Origin: Bacillota bacterium | GTDB taxonomy: Bacteria > Bacillota > Clostridia > Christensenellales > UMGS416 | Assembly (NCBI GenBank): GCA_023409755.1 | Contig: JAEYRA010000131.1 | Coordinates: 1-26,937, forward strand | DNA length: 26,937 bases | Direction of reading: 5' to 3' | Part shown: positions 8,556-17,054 of the stretch, one piece after another | Numbering within the stretch: position 1 is the stretch's first letter | Layout: every line of letters starts with the position of its first letter | The notes under the pieces: model-generated | Seen by the model: the letters and a program-made list of their open reading frames with translations, nothing else | What the model was told of the DNA's origin: nothing | Database searches by the model: none | Program-made: the position numbers and the translations under genes

Positions 8556-10005
8556 ACTAAGAAAGCTTTTCGCTCACAGGAGTGCCCTCTCCACAGTTCG
8601 CGCGTACGGTTATACCGCCATCATATGCACAGGTCCAATGCTGTTGAGCATCGCTATGTTGATCGGGATTCGGATTCTCTCTTCACAGCGGGATGAGGAT
8701 CAAACGACATTGGATTTACTTTCAGCGATGATTACCTATTGCCTGGTGGCGTCCCAGTCACTCAGCAGCATACTTTCGATGGTGACTACGCGGTTTGTTG
8801 CTGACATGCTGTACGTAGAAAAGCATCAATGGATTCTGCCATCCCTGTATGGCAGCCTGGCATTGTTGCTTGGTTCAGGCGGTGTCGGCTATGGAATTTT
8901 TCTAATGTTTTCGGGCATTTCTCTGTGGTATCAGGCGCTTAGCTTCGTTTTGTTCAGTGAATTGGTTATCGTGTGGACTCAGATGAACTATCTGATGGCA
9001 ATCAAGGGGTATCGCAGCATCCTGATCCTCTTTGCCTGTGGCGTTACCGCAGCGCTGCTGTATGGGTATGTGGCGATCAGCTGGCTGCCGATGGGCACGG
9101 TAACGGCGCTCATGAGCGCCGTTATTCTAGGCTATGGAGTGATCATGTGCGGTTTCTTCGTCCTTCTCCACCGATATTTTCCCCAGGGGGATGGCAGCAT
9201 TTTTCGATTCTTGGCGTGGGCTGACCGCTACCCTTCCCTACTATGCGTCGGGCTATTCCTGACAGTGGGGTTGTTTGCCCACATCGTGCTCATGTGGTCT
9301 GGCCCCCTTGGGTTCCAGATCAGGGGCTTGTTCTTTGCAGCGCCGCAATACGATATCCCAGCATTTACGGCTTTTCTATCGATCTTGGTATCAATGATAA
9401 ATTTTACTGTTTCAGTGGAGGTTCATTTCTATCCCATATATCGGGAATACATCGATTTGTTCAACAAGGGTGGCGCTTTGAATGACATTCAAGTGGCCGA
9501 GGACGAGATGCTGCTGGTGATGCGCCAGGAGCTCAGCTATCTGGCATATCGTCAGTTCATCGCGACGGTATTGTTTATCATCATCGGAACCCCAATTCTT
9601 CTCTATAGCGGTTTGGGGTTTACGGATACGATGCTCGGAACCTTCCGTGTTTTATGCATTGGGTATGGTCTATATGCCGTCGCTAACAGCATATTGTTGA
9701 TACAGCTTTACTTTGCGGACAATGCCGGCGCCTTTTGTACCTCATTGGTATTCATGGCTGCCAGCATCACCGGCACACTATTGTTGCGGGGCGGCGAACA
9801 GGTATATTACGGATTTGGTTTACTGGGCGCAAGCGCACTGATGTACCTTGTTGGCTGGACACGACTATGGAGGTTTACAAGCAAACTGCAGCACCACATC
9901 CTGTCGGTCCAGTCAGTGTTTCAGCCAGCCACGATTGGGCTACTTACGCGGTTGAGCCTGATGCTGAAAAACATGAGAACAAAACGAGGTGTGTCCCTTC
10001 CGTAA
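8536..10005 (+). CDS. pelG: PelG, Wzx/MATE-like Pel exporter subunit
   Basis: The 489-residue protein opens with MAGIGFELRKLF, the characteristic start of PelG, and continues with about a dozen hydrophobic helices separated by short loops. PelG is a polysaccharide-flippase-like protein that forms the inner-membrane synthesis and transport complex with PelD, PelE and PelF. The start ATG at 8536 is fixed by AGGAGG at 8521-8526, nine bases upstream; a TTG three codons earlier would leave no spacing. It overlaps pelF by 20 bases. After it comes a 63-base gap without a terminator, so readthrough to the CotH gene is likely. Confidence 0.93.
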   Translation: MAGIGFELRKLFAHRSALSTVRAYGYTAIICTGPMLLSIAMLIGIRILSSQRDEDQTTLDLLSAMITYCLVASQSLSSILSMVTTRFVADMLYVEKHQWILPSLYGSLALLLGSGGVGYGIFLMFSGISLWYQALSFVLFSELVIVWTQMNYLMAIKGYRSILILFACGVTAALLYGYVAISWLPMGTVTALMSAVILGYGVIMCGFFVLLHRYFPQGDGSIFRFLAWADRYPSLLCVGLFLTVGLFAHIVLMWSGPLGFQIRGLFFAAPQYDIPAFTAFLSILVSMINFTVSVEVHFYPIYREYIDLFNKGGALNDIQVAEDEMLLVMRQELSYLAYRQFIATVLFIIIGTPILLYSGLGFTDTMLGTFRVLCIGYGLYAVANSILLIQLYFADNAGAFCTSLVFMAASITGTLLLRGGEQVYYGFGLLGASALMYLVGWTRLWRFTSKLQHHILSVQSVFQPATIGLLTRLSLMLKNMRTKRGVSLP

Positions 10006-10068
10006 TCAATCCAAAATGCTATCCCATACCATCGCATCTGGCATCAATGCCAAGGAGTGAAACCGACA

Positions 10069-11838
10069 ATGAAACACATCCGATTCATCCTCATCTTCGT
10101 GTCCACCTTACTGCTCGTGTGCACACTCGCGGGCTGTATTGCAGTCCAAAGCGATGGGCAGCAACTCGTCGTCACCGGCGACAGCATCATCGTGAATAAG
10201 GAACCGGTTTCTTCCATTGACAACGCTGCTCTGGTCGACAACCGTTATTTGTACACCCAGGATCAAAATGATTCCGTTGTTACCATGTATCTGACAGTCA
10301 GCCGTGGTACCGATTCAGAAAATACAGATTACTCGTGGCCAGAGATTAACAATTACTCCATCTATGATTATGAGAAAATGAATGTGGATCGATTCCAAGT
10401 GGAAGGACTTCTGCAGGTCGGAGATGAAAAGGGTCCGATCGCCGGGCAGCTGGGATTCGGTCTTAAGATTCCTAACGCCACCGTTCAGGTACGTGGCGCC
10501 ACAACGTCACGGATGCCGCAGAAATCCTTCAAGATTGAGCTGAAAAAAGACAGTGGGGAGTGGAATCAACAACGTACCATTAATCTCAATAAGCATGTGT
10601 TTGACGGTCTTCGGTTTCGCAACAAGCTTTGTTATGACTTGCTCAAAGAAATTCCGGACATGGTGAGCCTGCGTACCCAATTTGTGCACTTGTATGTGAA
10701 AGACAATACCGCCAAAGAAGACAAGGGTTTTGTAGATTACGGCCTGTATACGCAGGTGGAGCAGCCTAACACCCGTTTTTTAAGGTCTCACGGGCTGGAC
10801 AGCAACGGGCAGCTCTACAAGATGGTGTTTTTCGAATATGATCAGTACAAGGATGCGATCCTTTTGAAATCGGACCCGAAGTATGACGTGAGCAAATTCG
10901 AAAGCATTCTGGAAATTAAGGGCAGCGACGACCATAGCAAACTGATTGCGATGCTGGGCGATGTGAATGATTATAGTAAGCCGATCGAGACGGTATTTGA
11001 GAAGTACTTCGATTCTGACAACTACTTCACCTGGCTGGCCTTCAACATCCTCGTCGGTAACATTGATACGCAGTCACGCAACAACTACCTGTACAGCCCG
11101 CTAAACAGCAACAAGTGGTACTACATCTGTTGGGACTGCGACGCCGCACTCACTCGATATGAACATGATTTGATAGACCCGGATCGCATCGGCTACGAGT
11201 ATGGCGTATCGAATTATTGGGGAGATGTTTTGTTCAGCCGTGTCATGCAAATCCCCAAGTATCGGGCTCTCCTGGATGAAAAGGTTGAGGCCCTGCACAA
11301 GATTATCACTCGACAGCGAGTGGATTCCATGGCCCGCACCTATCAAGCGGTCGTTGAGAAGTATCTTTTCCAAATGCCGGACGTGATGTACTCCAGCTAC
11401 TCCCATAAGGATTATCTGGCTATGGCAGCGACCTTCTCCGAGGAGCTTGATCTCAATTACGAGTTGTACCAACAGAGTCTGAAGATGCCGATGCCGTTCT
11501 ATCTTGATGCTCCGGACAACCAGGAAGAGAAACTGTTCTTTCGCTGGGATCCCGCATTTTGTTTTGATGGCCAGGATGTCACCTATACTTTTGAACTATC
11601 CAAAGATTTCACCATGAAAAAGACAATAATCAAGGAGGATAGCTTGAATTTCCCAACGACAGCCATCAAGATGCTCAAACCAGGCAAGTACTTCTATCGT
11701 GTCCGCGCAACAAATAAGGCCGGGTATACCCAGTGGGCAATGGCCTATTATGTAAAAGATGATGTCAAATATTACGGAACCCAGTGCTTCTATGTCTTGA
11801 AAGACGGGAGCATCGAGGTGGAGGAAGCGCATGAGTAG
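10069..11838 (+). CDS. CotH kinase family lipoprotein
   Basis: CotH proteins are atypical protein kinases first known from Bacillus spore coats. This 589-residue version starts at ATG 10069, 11 bases after AAGGAG; an in-frame GTG four codons earlier falls on that ribosome binding site. A lipoprotein signal ends at LAGC with Cys23, so it should sit on the outer face of the membrane. Kinase marks are VRGATTSRMPQKSFKIEL (Arg142 onward), the DYGLYTQVEQ segment, NIDTQSRNNYLY (Asn331, Asp333) and CWDCDAAL (Asp356, Asp358). The last 110 residues or so look like an FN3-type beta domain. It is followed with an 8-base overlap by the VTC gene, a pairing known from other bacteria. The phosphoacceptor is unknown; a sugar or matrix protein is conceivable. 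Confidence 0.85.
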   Translation: MKHIRFILIFVSTLLLVCTLAGCIAVQSDGQQLVVTGDSIIVNKEPVSSIDNAALVDNRYLYTQDQNDSVVTMYLTVSRGTDSENTDYSWPEINNYSIYDYEKMNVDRFQVEGLLQVGDEKGPIAGQLGFGLKIPNATVQVRGATTSRMPQKSFKIELKKDSGEWNQQRTINLNKHVFDGLRFRNKLCYDLLKEIPDMVSLRTQFVHLYVKDNTAKEDKGFVDYGLYTQVEQPNTRFLRSHGLDSNGQLYKMVFFEYDQYKDAILLKSDPKYDVSKFESILEIKGSDDHSKLIAMLGDVNDYSKPIETVFEKYFDSDNYFTWLAFNILVGNIDTQSRNNYLYSPLNSNKWYYICWDCDAALTRYEHDLIDPDRIGYEYGVSNYWGDVLFSRVMQIPKYRALLDEKVEALHKIITRQRVDSMARTYQAVVEKYLFQMPDVMYSSYSHKDYLAMAATFSEELDLNYELYQQSLKMPMPFYLDAPDNQEEKLFFRWDPAFCFDGQDVTYTFELSKDFTMKKTIIKEDSLNFPTTAIKMLKPGKYFYRVRATNKAGYTQWAMAYYVKDDVKYYGTQCFYVLKDGSIEVEEAHE

Positions 11839-12556
11839 AATTGCAGATTGTACTGAGACGCCCCGTGCGTTTCGTCATGAATTGAAATATATCATTTCAA
11901 CAGTGGAGAAGGAGCAGCTGCGGTGCCGGTTGAGCGGGATGCTGCAGCAGGATAGCAATGCTCAGCCAGATGGAATTTACAAAATAAGGAGTCTGTATTT
12001 TGATGATTACTGGAATAATGCCTATTATGACAAGCTGAAGGGGATCAATAGCCGCTACAAATATCGTATACGCATTTATAACGACAGCGACCGTGTCATT
12101 CACCTGGAGAGAAAGATCAAACAGGGTAATTATATCGCCAAAGAATCCGCCAGGCTTTCAAAAAACATGGTGGTGAGCATCATGCGCGGTGAATACCAAC
12201 CGCTTCTGCGTGATGAGCAGGAGCTGTGTCGGAAATTCTACTATGCATGCACAACCGAACTGTATCGGCCTCGGGTCATGGTCGATTATGAGCGGGAGCC
12301 CTATATCTATCCAGCCGGGGATGTTCGAATCACGTTTGATACCAATGTTCGGGCGGGGTTATGGAACCTGAACCTGTTCGATGACAAGCTACCCACGATC
12401 AACGTGCTGGATCCTGACCTGCTGATCTTGGAAGTGAAGTACACCGAATTGTTGCCAAGCTTCATCCAGGCCGCCCTGCCAATCCACTCTGGGGCGCCAG
12501 TGGCAGTATCAAAATACGTCTTGGGATGCGATAGAACCATCTACGCTGCAAGATAA
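11831..12556 (+). CDS. VTC-domain protein (polyphosphate-polymerase-like)
   Basis: The whole 241-residue protein is a VTC domain, the tunnel-shaped catalytic fold of yeast Vtc4, which makes polyphosphate from ATP. The basic and acidic tunnel motifs are all recognisable: RHELKY (15-20), IRSLYFD (52-58), KYRIRIY (77-83), ERKIK (93-97), VDYERE (151-156), RITFDTN (166-172), LEVKYTELLP (200-209) and SKYVLG (227-232). There is no signal peptide or membrane helix, so it is cytosolic and presumably docks on the DUF4956 membrane protein encoded next. The start overlaps the CotH gene by 8 bases. Bacterial VTC-fold proteins have not all been shown to make polyphosphate, so the reaction is an inference from conserved motifs. 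Confidence 0.88.
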   Translation: MSRIADCTETPRAFRHELKYIISTVEKEQLRCRLSGMLQQDSNAQPDGIYKIRSLYFDDYWNNAYYDKLKGINSRYKYRIRIYNDSDRVIHLERKIKQGNYIAKESARLSKNMVVSIMRGEYQPLLRDEQELCRKFYYACTTELYRPRVMVDYEREPYIYPAGDVRITFDTNVRAGLWNLNLFDDKLPTINVLDPDLLILEVKYTELLPSFIQAALPIHSGAPVAVSKYVLGCDRTIYAAR

Positions 12557-12575
12557 TGAACAGCGGAGGTAAGAA

Positions 12576-13274
12576 ATGAATCAACAGCCCCCCATCAGCG
12601 CCAAGGATATCTTCCAACGTTTGATCCAGGACAGCAGCGTGTTGTCTGGCACACTAACCGTGGACAAGATCATATCCATCGCCACTTCCTTGCTTGCAGC
12701 CCTGATCGCAGGCTTGCTGATTTATTTCATTTATCATAAGCTTTACCGTGGAGTGGTGTTCAGCCAATCCTTTGCCATTACGCTCATTGGCATGACGATT
12801 CTCACCTGCATGATCACTTTGGCAATTAGCACTAACCTGGTTTTGTCTTTGGGCATGGTCGGCGCATTGAGCATCGTGCGCTACCGCACTGCCATCAAGG
12901 AGCCGCTGGATCTGCTGTATTTGTTTTGGGCAATTTCATCGGGGATTGCTGTGGGTGCAGGCATGTATGTGCTTGTGATTGCTGCTTCAGCCGTTTTAGT
13001 TCTGATGCTGGTGGTTCTGAGCCGTGCCAAGCTCCGGCAGGTATATATTATGATTGTCCATTACCATGGGGACGATATCGGAGACAAAATTCGCCGTGTC
13101 CTGCAGAAAACCCGTTACAGTATCAAATCCCGAACGATACGCGCAGAGTCCTGTGAGATGGCGGTGGAAGTATATGCGCGGAAGGAAAATCTGGCTTTTA
13201 CCGAACAGATACGCAACCTGGCGCAAGTGGACGACGTCACACTGGTGCAATACAACGGCGAATACCATGGTTAG
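12576..13274 (+). CDS. DUF4956 membrane protein
   Basis: This 232-residue protein has about four membrane helices (residues 34-52, 65-88, 94-125 with the conserved block, 128-148) and a cytosolic C-terminal domain of about 80 residues. The block SLGMVGALSIVRYRTAIKEP (91-110) is the signature of DUF4956. The family is commonly encoded beside VTC-domain and CotH-type proteins, so it probably serves as their membrane partner. The function is not established. The start follows GGAGG in a 19-base gap after the VTC gene. The stop overlaps the next gene by 8 bases. Confidence 0.87.
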   Translation: MNQQPPISAKDIFQRLIQDSSVLSGTLTVDKIISIATSLLAALIAGLLIYFIYHKLYRGVVFSQSFAITLIGMTILTCMITLAISTNLVLSLGMVGALSIVRYRTAIKEPLDLLYLFWAISSGIAVGAGMYVLVIAASAVLVLMLVVLSRAKLRQVYIMIVHYHGDDIGDKIRRVLQKTRYSIKSRTIRAESCEMAVEVYARKENLAFTEQIRNLAQVDDVTLVQYNGEYHG

Positions 13275-14811
13275 GCAGCTTCTCAGGTGCCGGGTACTCA
13301 CCCGGGTGCTGTGCCTCGGTTTTGTGTTCTTGCTGGTCGCAGGCTGCACGCCTGTACAGCAGAATTACACGGGAAGGACAGACCACACCCCAGCCGGCAC
13401 CCCAGACAGCAGGATCTCTGGGCATCCCTTTTCTTCGGAGCTGGATGATATGGATACGATTGCATTCACAGAAGAGAAAAGCGCCTTTGCCAATCCGGAG
13501 AGGGGTTGGTACCGTGCCTATGAGACCGATGATCTATGGGACATCGATAAGCTGCGGGATCAGGGTATTACCATGGTCCTGCTGAAAGCAAACCTGAAGG
13601 ATTATAAGAATAAGCCCATCAGCGAAGCGAAGCTTCGAGAGATTCAAAACGCATTTGATACGGCCAGGGCAAATGGCCTGCAGGTGATGTTTCGGGCCGC
13701 CTATGATTTTGACGGGGTAAAAAATTGCGAGCCAAAGCGTTTATCGATCATCACGGGGCACATTGCACAGTTGAAGGAAATATTCAACAAAAATGAAGAT
13801 ATCCTTTACTGCGTTCAGGCAGGGTTCCTTGGACCGTGGGGGGAATGGCATTCCTCCCTCTACGGGAATCCACCTTCACTGGAAACCAGAAAGACTGTTC
13901 TATTTGCTCTGATGGAGGCCGTACCCAAGAGCAGGGCCGTCTTGGTGCGTCGTCCTATGTATATCCGGGACATGTTTCAAGACGAAGCGGGAGGCAGCGC
14001 GTTAACGGAGTTCACAGCGTTCAGTCAGACCTATCTGGCGCGAACCGGATACCATGATGATGCGCTGTTGAGCACCAAAAGCGAAAGCGGAACCTATGTG
14101 GACCCTGCATTTAGCCGTGAAGACGAATTAAACTGGTTGGATAATCAGGATAAATATGTACCCTTCGCTGCAGAGAGCAACCAGTTAACCGCTTTATCTG
14201 ACCCGGAAAATGCGATTTATGAGCTGAATAAGCTTCATGCTCAGCTTGTGGACTCGGTGTTCTTTCCAGAGGTGATTGCCAAGTGGAAGGCCAGTACATT
14301 TGATGGAATGAGTGCCTATGATTACATCTCGCAGAGGTTGGGCTATCGACTAATTTTACTGGATGCCTCCGTCAATCACAATGTGCGCAAAGGCGGCGCA
14401 CTGCATCTGAAGGTGTGTTTGCGCAACGACGGATTTGGCAATTTGATCAATGCGCGCCCCTTTGAGGTGGTTCTGAGCAACGGCCAGGATACCTATACGG
14501 CCAAGGTGGAAGATGATCCAAGACGTTGGTACCGAGAGAGTGGCACGATTACGAAGGATTTGTACTTTAGTGTGCCCACAGGAATTGCATCCGGCATGTG
14601 GAACCTTTCCCTTAACTTACCCAATGCATATCCATCGTTGTGCAATAACCCGCTTTATTCCATTCGGTTTTCCAACACTGGCATATGGCAGCCAGAAACC
14701 GGCACCAATCTTCTAAAGAGCATCTTCATTGCGGACGCCAATACAAGCAATCACATCGATTCCTTTGAAGAAATCTCCAGGGAGGCAGCAATATTGCTGG
14801 CAGTGGAATAA
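13267..14811 (+). CDS. DUF4874/DUF4832 lipoprotein
   Basis: I place the start at ATG 13267, inside the end of the DUF4956 gene; the frame is open further upstream but only this start yields a lipoprotein signal (FVFLLVAGC, Cys27). The mature part is about 488 residues. FANPERGWYR near residue 80 matches the DUF4874 opening, followed by a TIM-barrel-like stretch (LKANLKDYKN, GFLGPWGEWHS). The C-terminal part (from about LGYRLILLDASV) fits DUF4832, a beta-sandwich often found on carbohydrate-active proteins. A glycoside-hydrolase-like role on the cell surface is plausible but not demonstrated; it could supply the hydrolase activity this Pel locus otherwise lacks. It is the last gene of the operon, and no good terminator follows. 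Confidence 0.8.
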   Translation: MVRQLLRCRVLTRVLCLGFVFLLVAGCTPVQQNYTGRTDHTPAGTPDSRISGHPFSSELDDMDTIAFTEEKSAFANPERGWYRAYETDDLWDIDKLRDQGITMVLLKANLKDYKNKPISEAKLREIQNAFDTARANGLQVMFRAAYDFDGVKNCEPKRLSIITGHIAQLKEIFNKNEDILYCVQAGFLGPWGEWHSSLYGNPPSLETRKTVLFALMEAVPKSRAVLVRRPMYIRDMFQDEAGGSALTEFTAFSQTYLARTGYHDDALLSTKSESGTYVDPAFSREDELNWLDNQDKYVPFAAESNQLTALSDPENAIYELNKLHAQLVDSVFFPEVIAKWKASTFDGMSAYDYISQRLGYRLILLDASVNHNVRKGGALHLKVCLRNDGFGNLINARPFEVVLSNGQDTYTAKVEDDPRRWYRESGTITKDLYFSVPTGIASGMWNLSLNLPNAYPSLCNNPLYSIRFSNTGIWQPETGTNLLKSIFIADANTSNHIDSFEEISREAAILLAVE

Positions 14812-15013
14812 GTCTCGAATGAGGCGATCATGGTTGAACAGTACCTCATGAAGGTTGAAAGGAAGGGAATATTACAAGCTGGTTGATGATACATGATTTA
14901 TATGCTACATGAAGCATGACGCAGGCTGATACCGTTTTTGGCTGATGAAAGCCACCGGCTAACCGGTGATGCTGACTCTACTCAAGCCCTTTCAGGCAAT
15001 GAATAAACCGCAG

Positions 15014-15487
15014 CTACGGTGCCAAGAGCCGCTTTACTCGCACTGCCTCGTCCAAAACCTTTTGCCCCCACTCCGGGTCGTTTCTGTCGACGACCAATAC
15101 CCGGAACCCGTACTGCTGCCCGTTCTGCCGAACCGATTCATCGTCATCCACATGCATCTGAAAGCCGAACCTCGGCGGATACTTCGACGGTTGTATTTCC
15201 ATCTTGTTACCCTGTACGAGCTTCTGATGAATGTCTTGATTGACTACAAGACAAAGCTCAATTCCATAGGCTTTGAATAGCCTTCGAATGTATGGAACAG
15301 ACCGTTCGGATGTAGTGTATACGCCAATATCAATCCCAAGATGATGCAACTCCCTGCAGAGAGTTATGGTTCCCTTCCTCAGCTTCTCCTTGCAGAAAAG
15401 GGAATACGCCAATTTGAGGGGCGGCTCGCATGCCCCCTCATCACCAGAGAGTATGAGCGTATCGTCCAGATCAAAGGAAATCTTCAT
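15014..15487 (-). CDS. Small HAD-family phosphatase
   Basis: The 157-residue protein begins with MKISFDLDDTL, the HAD motif I with Asp6 as nucleophile and Asp8 as general acid. YTTSER around residue 57 is motif II, and MHVDDDESV near residue 111 is the motif IV acid pair. It has no large cap domain, so it likely acts on a large or flexible substrate; the substrate is not predictable. The start cannot move downstream because motif I begins at residue 6. No ribosome binding site precedes the ATG (GTGGT only), and a promoter-like pair lies so close that the mRNA could be leaderless. On the other side, 202 bases without a recognisable gene (14812-15013) separate it from the convergent Pel operon. 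Confidence 0.8.
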   Translation of the reverse strand: MKISFDLDDTLILSGDEGACEPPLKLAYSLFCKEKLRKGTITLCRELHHLGIDIGVYTTSERSVPYIRRLFKAYGIELCLVVNQDIHQKLVQGNKMEIQPSKYPPRFGFQMHVDDDESVRQNGQQYGFRVLVVDRNDPEWGQKVLDEAVRVKRLLAP

Positions 15488-15493
15488 ACCACA

Positions 15494-15522
15494 ATTCTAT
15501 GACAAAGCAATCAACCAATCAA
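15494..15522 (-). promoter_or_regulatory. Candidate sigma-A promoter for the small HAD gene, leaderless
   Basis: Read on the minus strand, TTGATT (15522-15517), a 17-base spacer and TAGAAT (15499-15494) form a good vegetative promoter. The expected transcription start, seven bases past the -10 box, coincides with the A of the ATG at 15487. A short inverted repeat (GTGAAT/ATTCAC) lies just upstream and could be an operator. Confidence 0.45.
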
Positions 15523-15605
15523 TTACAGTGAATCTTGCTATTCACCTCGCTGTTATGCCCCAGTCCATTGTTTCCCAAGAAACGTTCCTTATATGAGGGC
15601 TACCA

Positions 15606-16257
15606 TTATTCAATGGCCCGCTCCCCGTTAAGAGTAATCTCCCTCTCCGGAATTCTCTGCCACGGTGGCAGAGAGCCAAAACAGTTCTTCAAATATTCTC
15701 CAATCGCTTTCTCCGTTCGGTACATCCAAGGAAGCAGGAAATGATTCGTGCGGGTATTGATGATGAGCAGATATCCTGCATCGTCAGTCAATTTCAAGCG
15801 GTATGCCTCTTGTGGATCTGTGTACAATGGTTCTTCTTTCTCATTGTTTGGCCCCGTCAAACGTTTCGTCGCATACCTGCTCGTCCGGTGGTACCAACGG
15901 TTGCGTTCGGTCAGTACCATTCGGTCGCACCGGTAAGTGGTCAGCTGGTTGAAACGGTCCCACAGCTGGAAGAATAGGGCAAGGCCTTCTTCCTCTTCCC
16001 TTGCACCTGCTCCAGAATCATATTGCGCAAGCCGGAAGTGGATTCCGCATAGCCAAGGTGGAGCGCCACATACTCAAAGAAAAAGTGGAACGGAAGCGGA
16101 AATAGGGATTCCCGCTTCTCCTCCACAATGCCCCATTCATACAGTGCAACACTATAACCCGCAAAAAAGCTTTCCAATCGGGTGAGTTCAACCCTTCTCC
16201 CATATACATCCCAGGGCGTTGCCTCACTTGTTCAAGCAACTCATCAAAGTGCCGCAT
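15606..16257 (-). pseudogene. Frameshifted gene of unknown function (RPGMYMG-type protein)
   Basis: Three consecutive minus-strand frames read as one protein of about 215 residues. It starts at ATG 16257, preceded six bases upstream by AAGGAGG: MRHFDELLEQVRQRPGMYMG. Near 16170-16185 the reading must change frame to continue as LESFFAGYSVALYEWG. Near 15985-15998, in an A/G-rich run, it must change again to give EEEGLALFFQLWDRF, which then runs on as TERNRWYHRTSRYATKRL to a TGA at 15606-15608. Each shift is explained by one missing or extra base. Proteins with this RPGMY(I/M)G then FxxGY start are known as uncharacterised bacterial proteins, and I do not assign a function. It may be a real pseudogene or two sequencing errors. 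The good ribosome binding site and intact-looking segments suggest recent inactivation at most. Confidence 0.75.
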
Positions 16258-16354
16258 GAGGTACCTCCTTCCCCATCGGTCGTTGTCGTCCCTCACCGTG
16301 ATCTCTATTACTTCGATGAACGTGCACCCCCAACCTGTCGACTCCTGCTATTCC

Positions 16355-16383
16355 TTGTAATCTCCCGCCTTGACTGGTATAAT
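16355..16383 (+). promoter_or_regulatory. Sigma-A promoter for the metallophosphoesterase gene
   Basis: TTGTAA (16355-16360), a 17-base spacer and a perfect TATAAT (16378-16383) with an extended -10 (TGG just before it). The start of transcription would be near 16390, giving a leader of about 60 bases before the ATG at 16449. Confidence 0.7.
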
Positions 16384-16448
16384 CGTCGTGCGTCATTTTC
16401 GCAGAAGCGTTCCCTTGCATGCGGGCTGACGCCTAAAGGTGGAGGAAC

Positions 16449-17054
16449 ATGAAAATTCTGCTGGTATCCGACAAGGAGGACACCTATATCTGGGATCACT
16501 TTGATCCCGAGCGTTTTGCGGACATCGATTTCATCATTTCCTGCGGCGATATGCGCGCCGAATACCTCTCTTTCTTAGTCACAATGATCAACAAGCCCCT
16601 GTTTTATGTGCATGGCAACCATGATAAAAAATACGAGCAGAAGCCCCCGGAAGGCTGCGAATGCATCGACGGGAGGCTCATCGTCTTCAACGGCCTGCGT
16701 ATCCTGGGCTTGGGCGGCAGCATGTGCTACAACCTCGGCCCCTTCCAATACACCGAACACGAGATGAACAGCCGCATCCACCGCTTGCTGCCCACCATCT
16801 GGCGGCATCGCGGCATCGATATTTTTGTCACCCATGCGCCAGCCAAAGGCATCAACGACGGGGAGGACCTGTGTCACAACGGATTTGCTTGCTTCCTGCG
16901 CGTGTTGGAGAAGCAAAAGCCCCGGTATTTCTTCCATGGCCACAACCACCTGGATTACAAGCGCATTCCGCGCCTGAGTAAAGCAGGCGCCACCACCGTG
17001 GTGAACGCCTGCGGGTACTACATATTGGACACCGAGAAAACGCTGCTGCTATAG
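16449..17054 (+). CDS. Calcineurin-like metallophosphoesterase
   Basis: The 201-residue protein has the binuclear-metal phosphoesterase motifs in order: CGD (Asp34), GNHD (56-59), THAP (His129) and GHNH (164-167). Motif I, normally DxH, reads SDKED here, so one usual metal-ligand histidine is replaced by Glu10. It may bind one metal less tightly or use the acid instead. It is cytosolic, and the substrate (cyclic nucleotide, phosphodiester or phosphoprotein) cannot be told. The start ATG follows GGTGGAGGAAC. The stop codon shares a 6-base palindrome with the stop of the convergent gene. Confidence 0.85.
   Translation: MKILLVSDKEDTYIWDHFDPERFADIDFIISCGDMRAEYLSFLVTMINKPLFYVHGNHDKKYEQKPPEGCECIDGRLIVFNGLRILGLGGSMCYNLGPFQYTEHEMNSRIHRLLPTIWRHRGIDIFVTHAPAKGINDGEDLCHNGFACFLRVLEKQKPRYFFHGHNHLDYKRIPRLSKAGATTVVNACGYYILDTEKTLLL

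Noticed and set aside
14830..14886. 18-codon frame after the DUF4832 gene
   Set aside because: Very short, with no good ribosome binding site and no recognisable sequence.
14953..14968. Inverted repeat CACCGG/CCGGTG after the Pel operon as a terminator
   Set aside because: Only six base pairs and no T-run; too weak to call.
16195..16257. RPGMYMG motif resembling the GyrB/ParE ATPase start
   Set aside because: The rest of the reconstructed protein has no ATPase motifs; this short motif also occurs in unrelated uncharacterised proteins.
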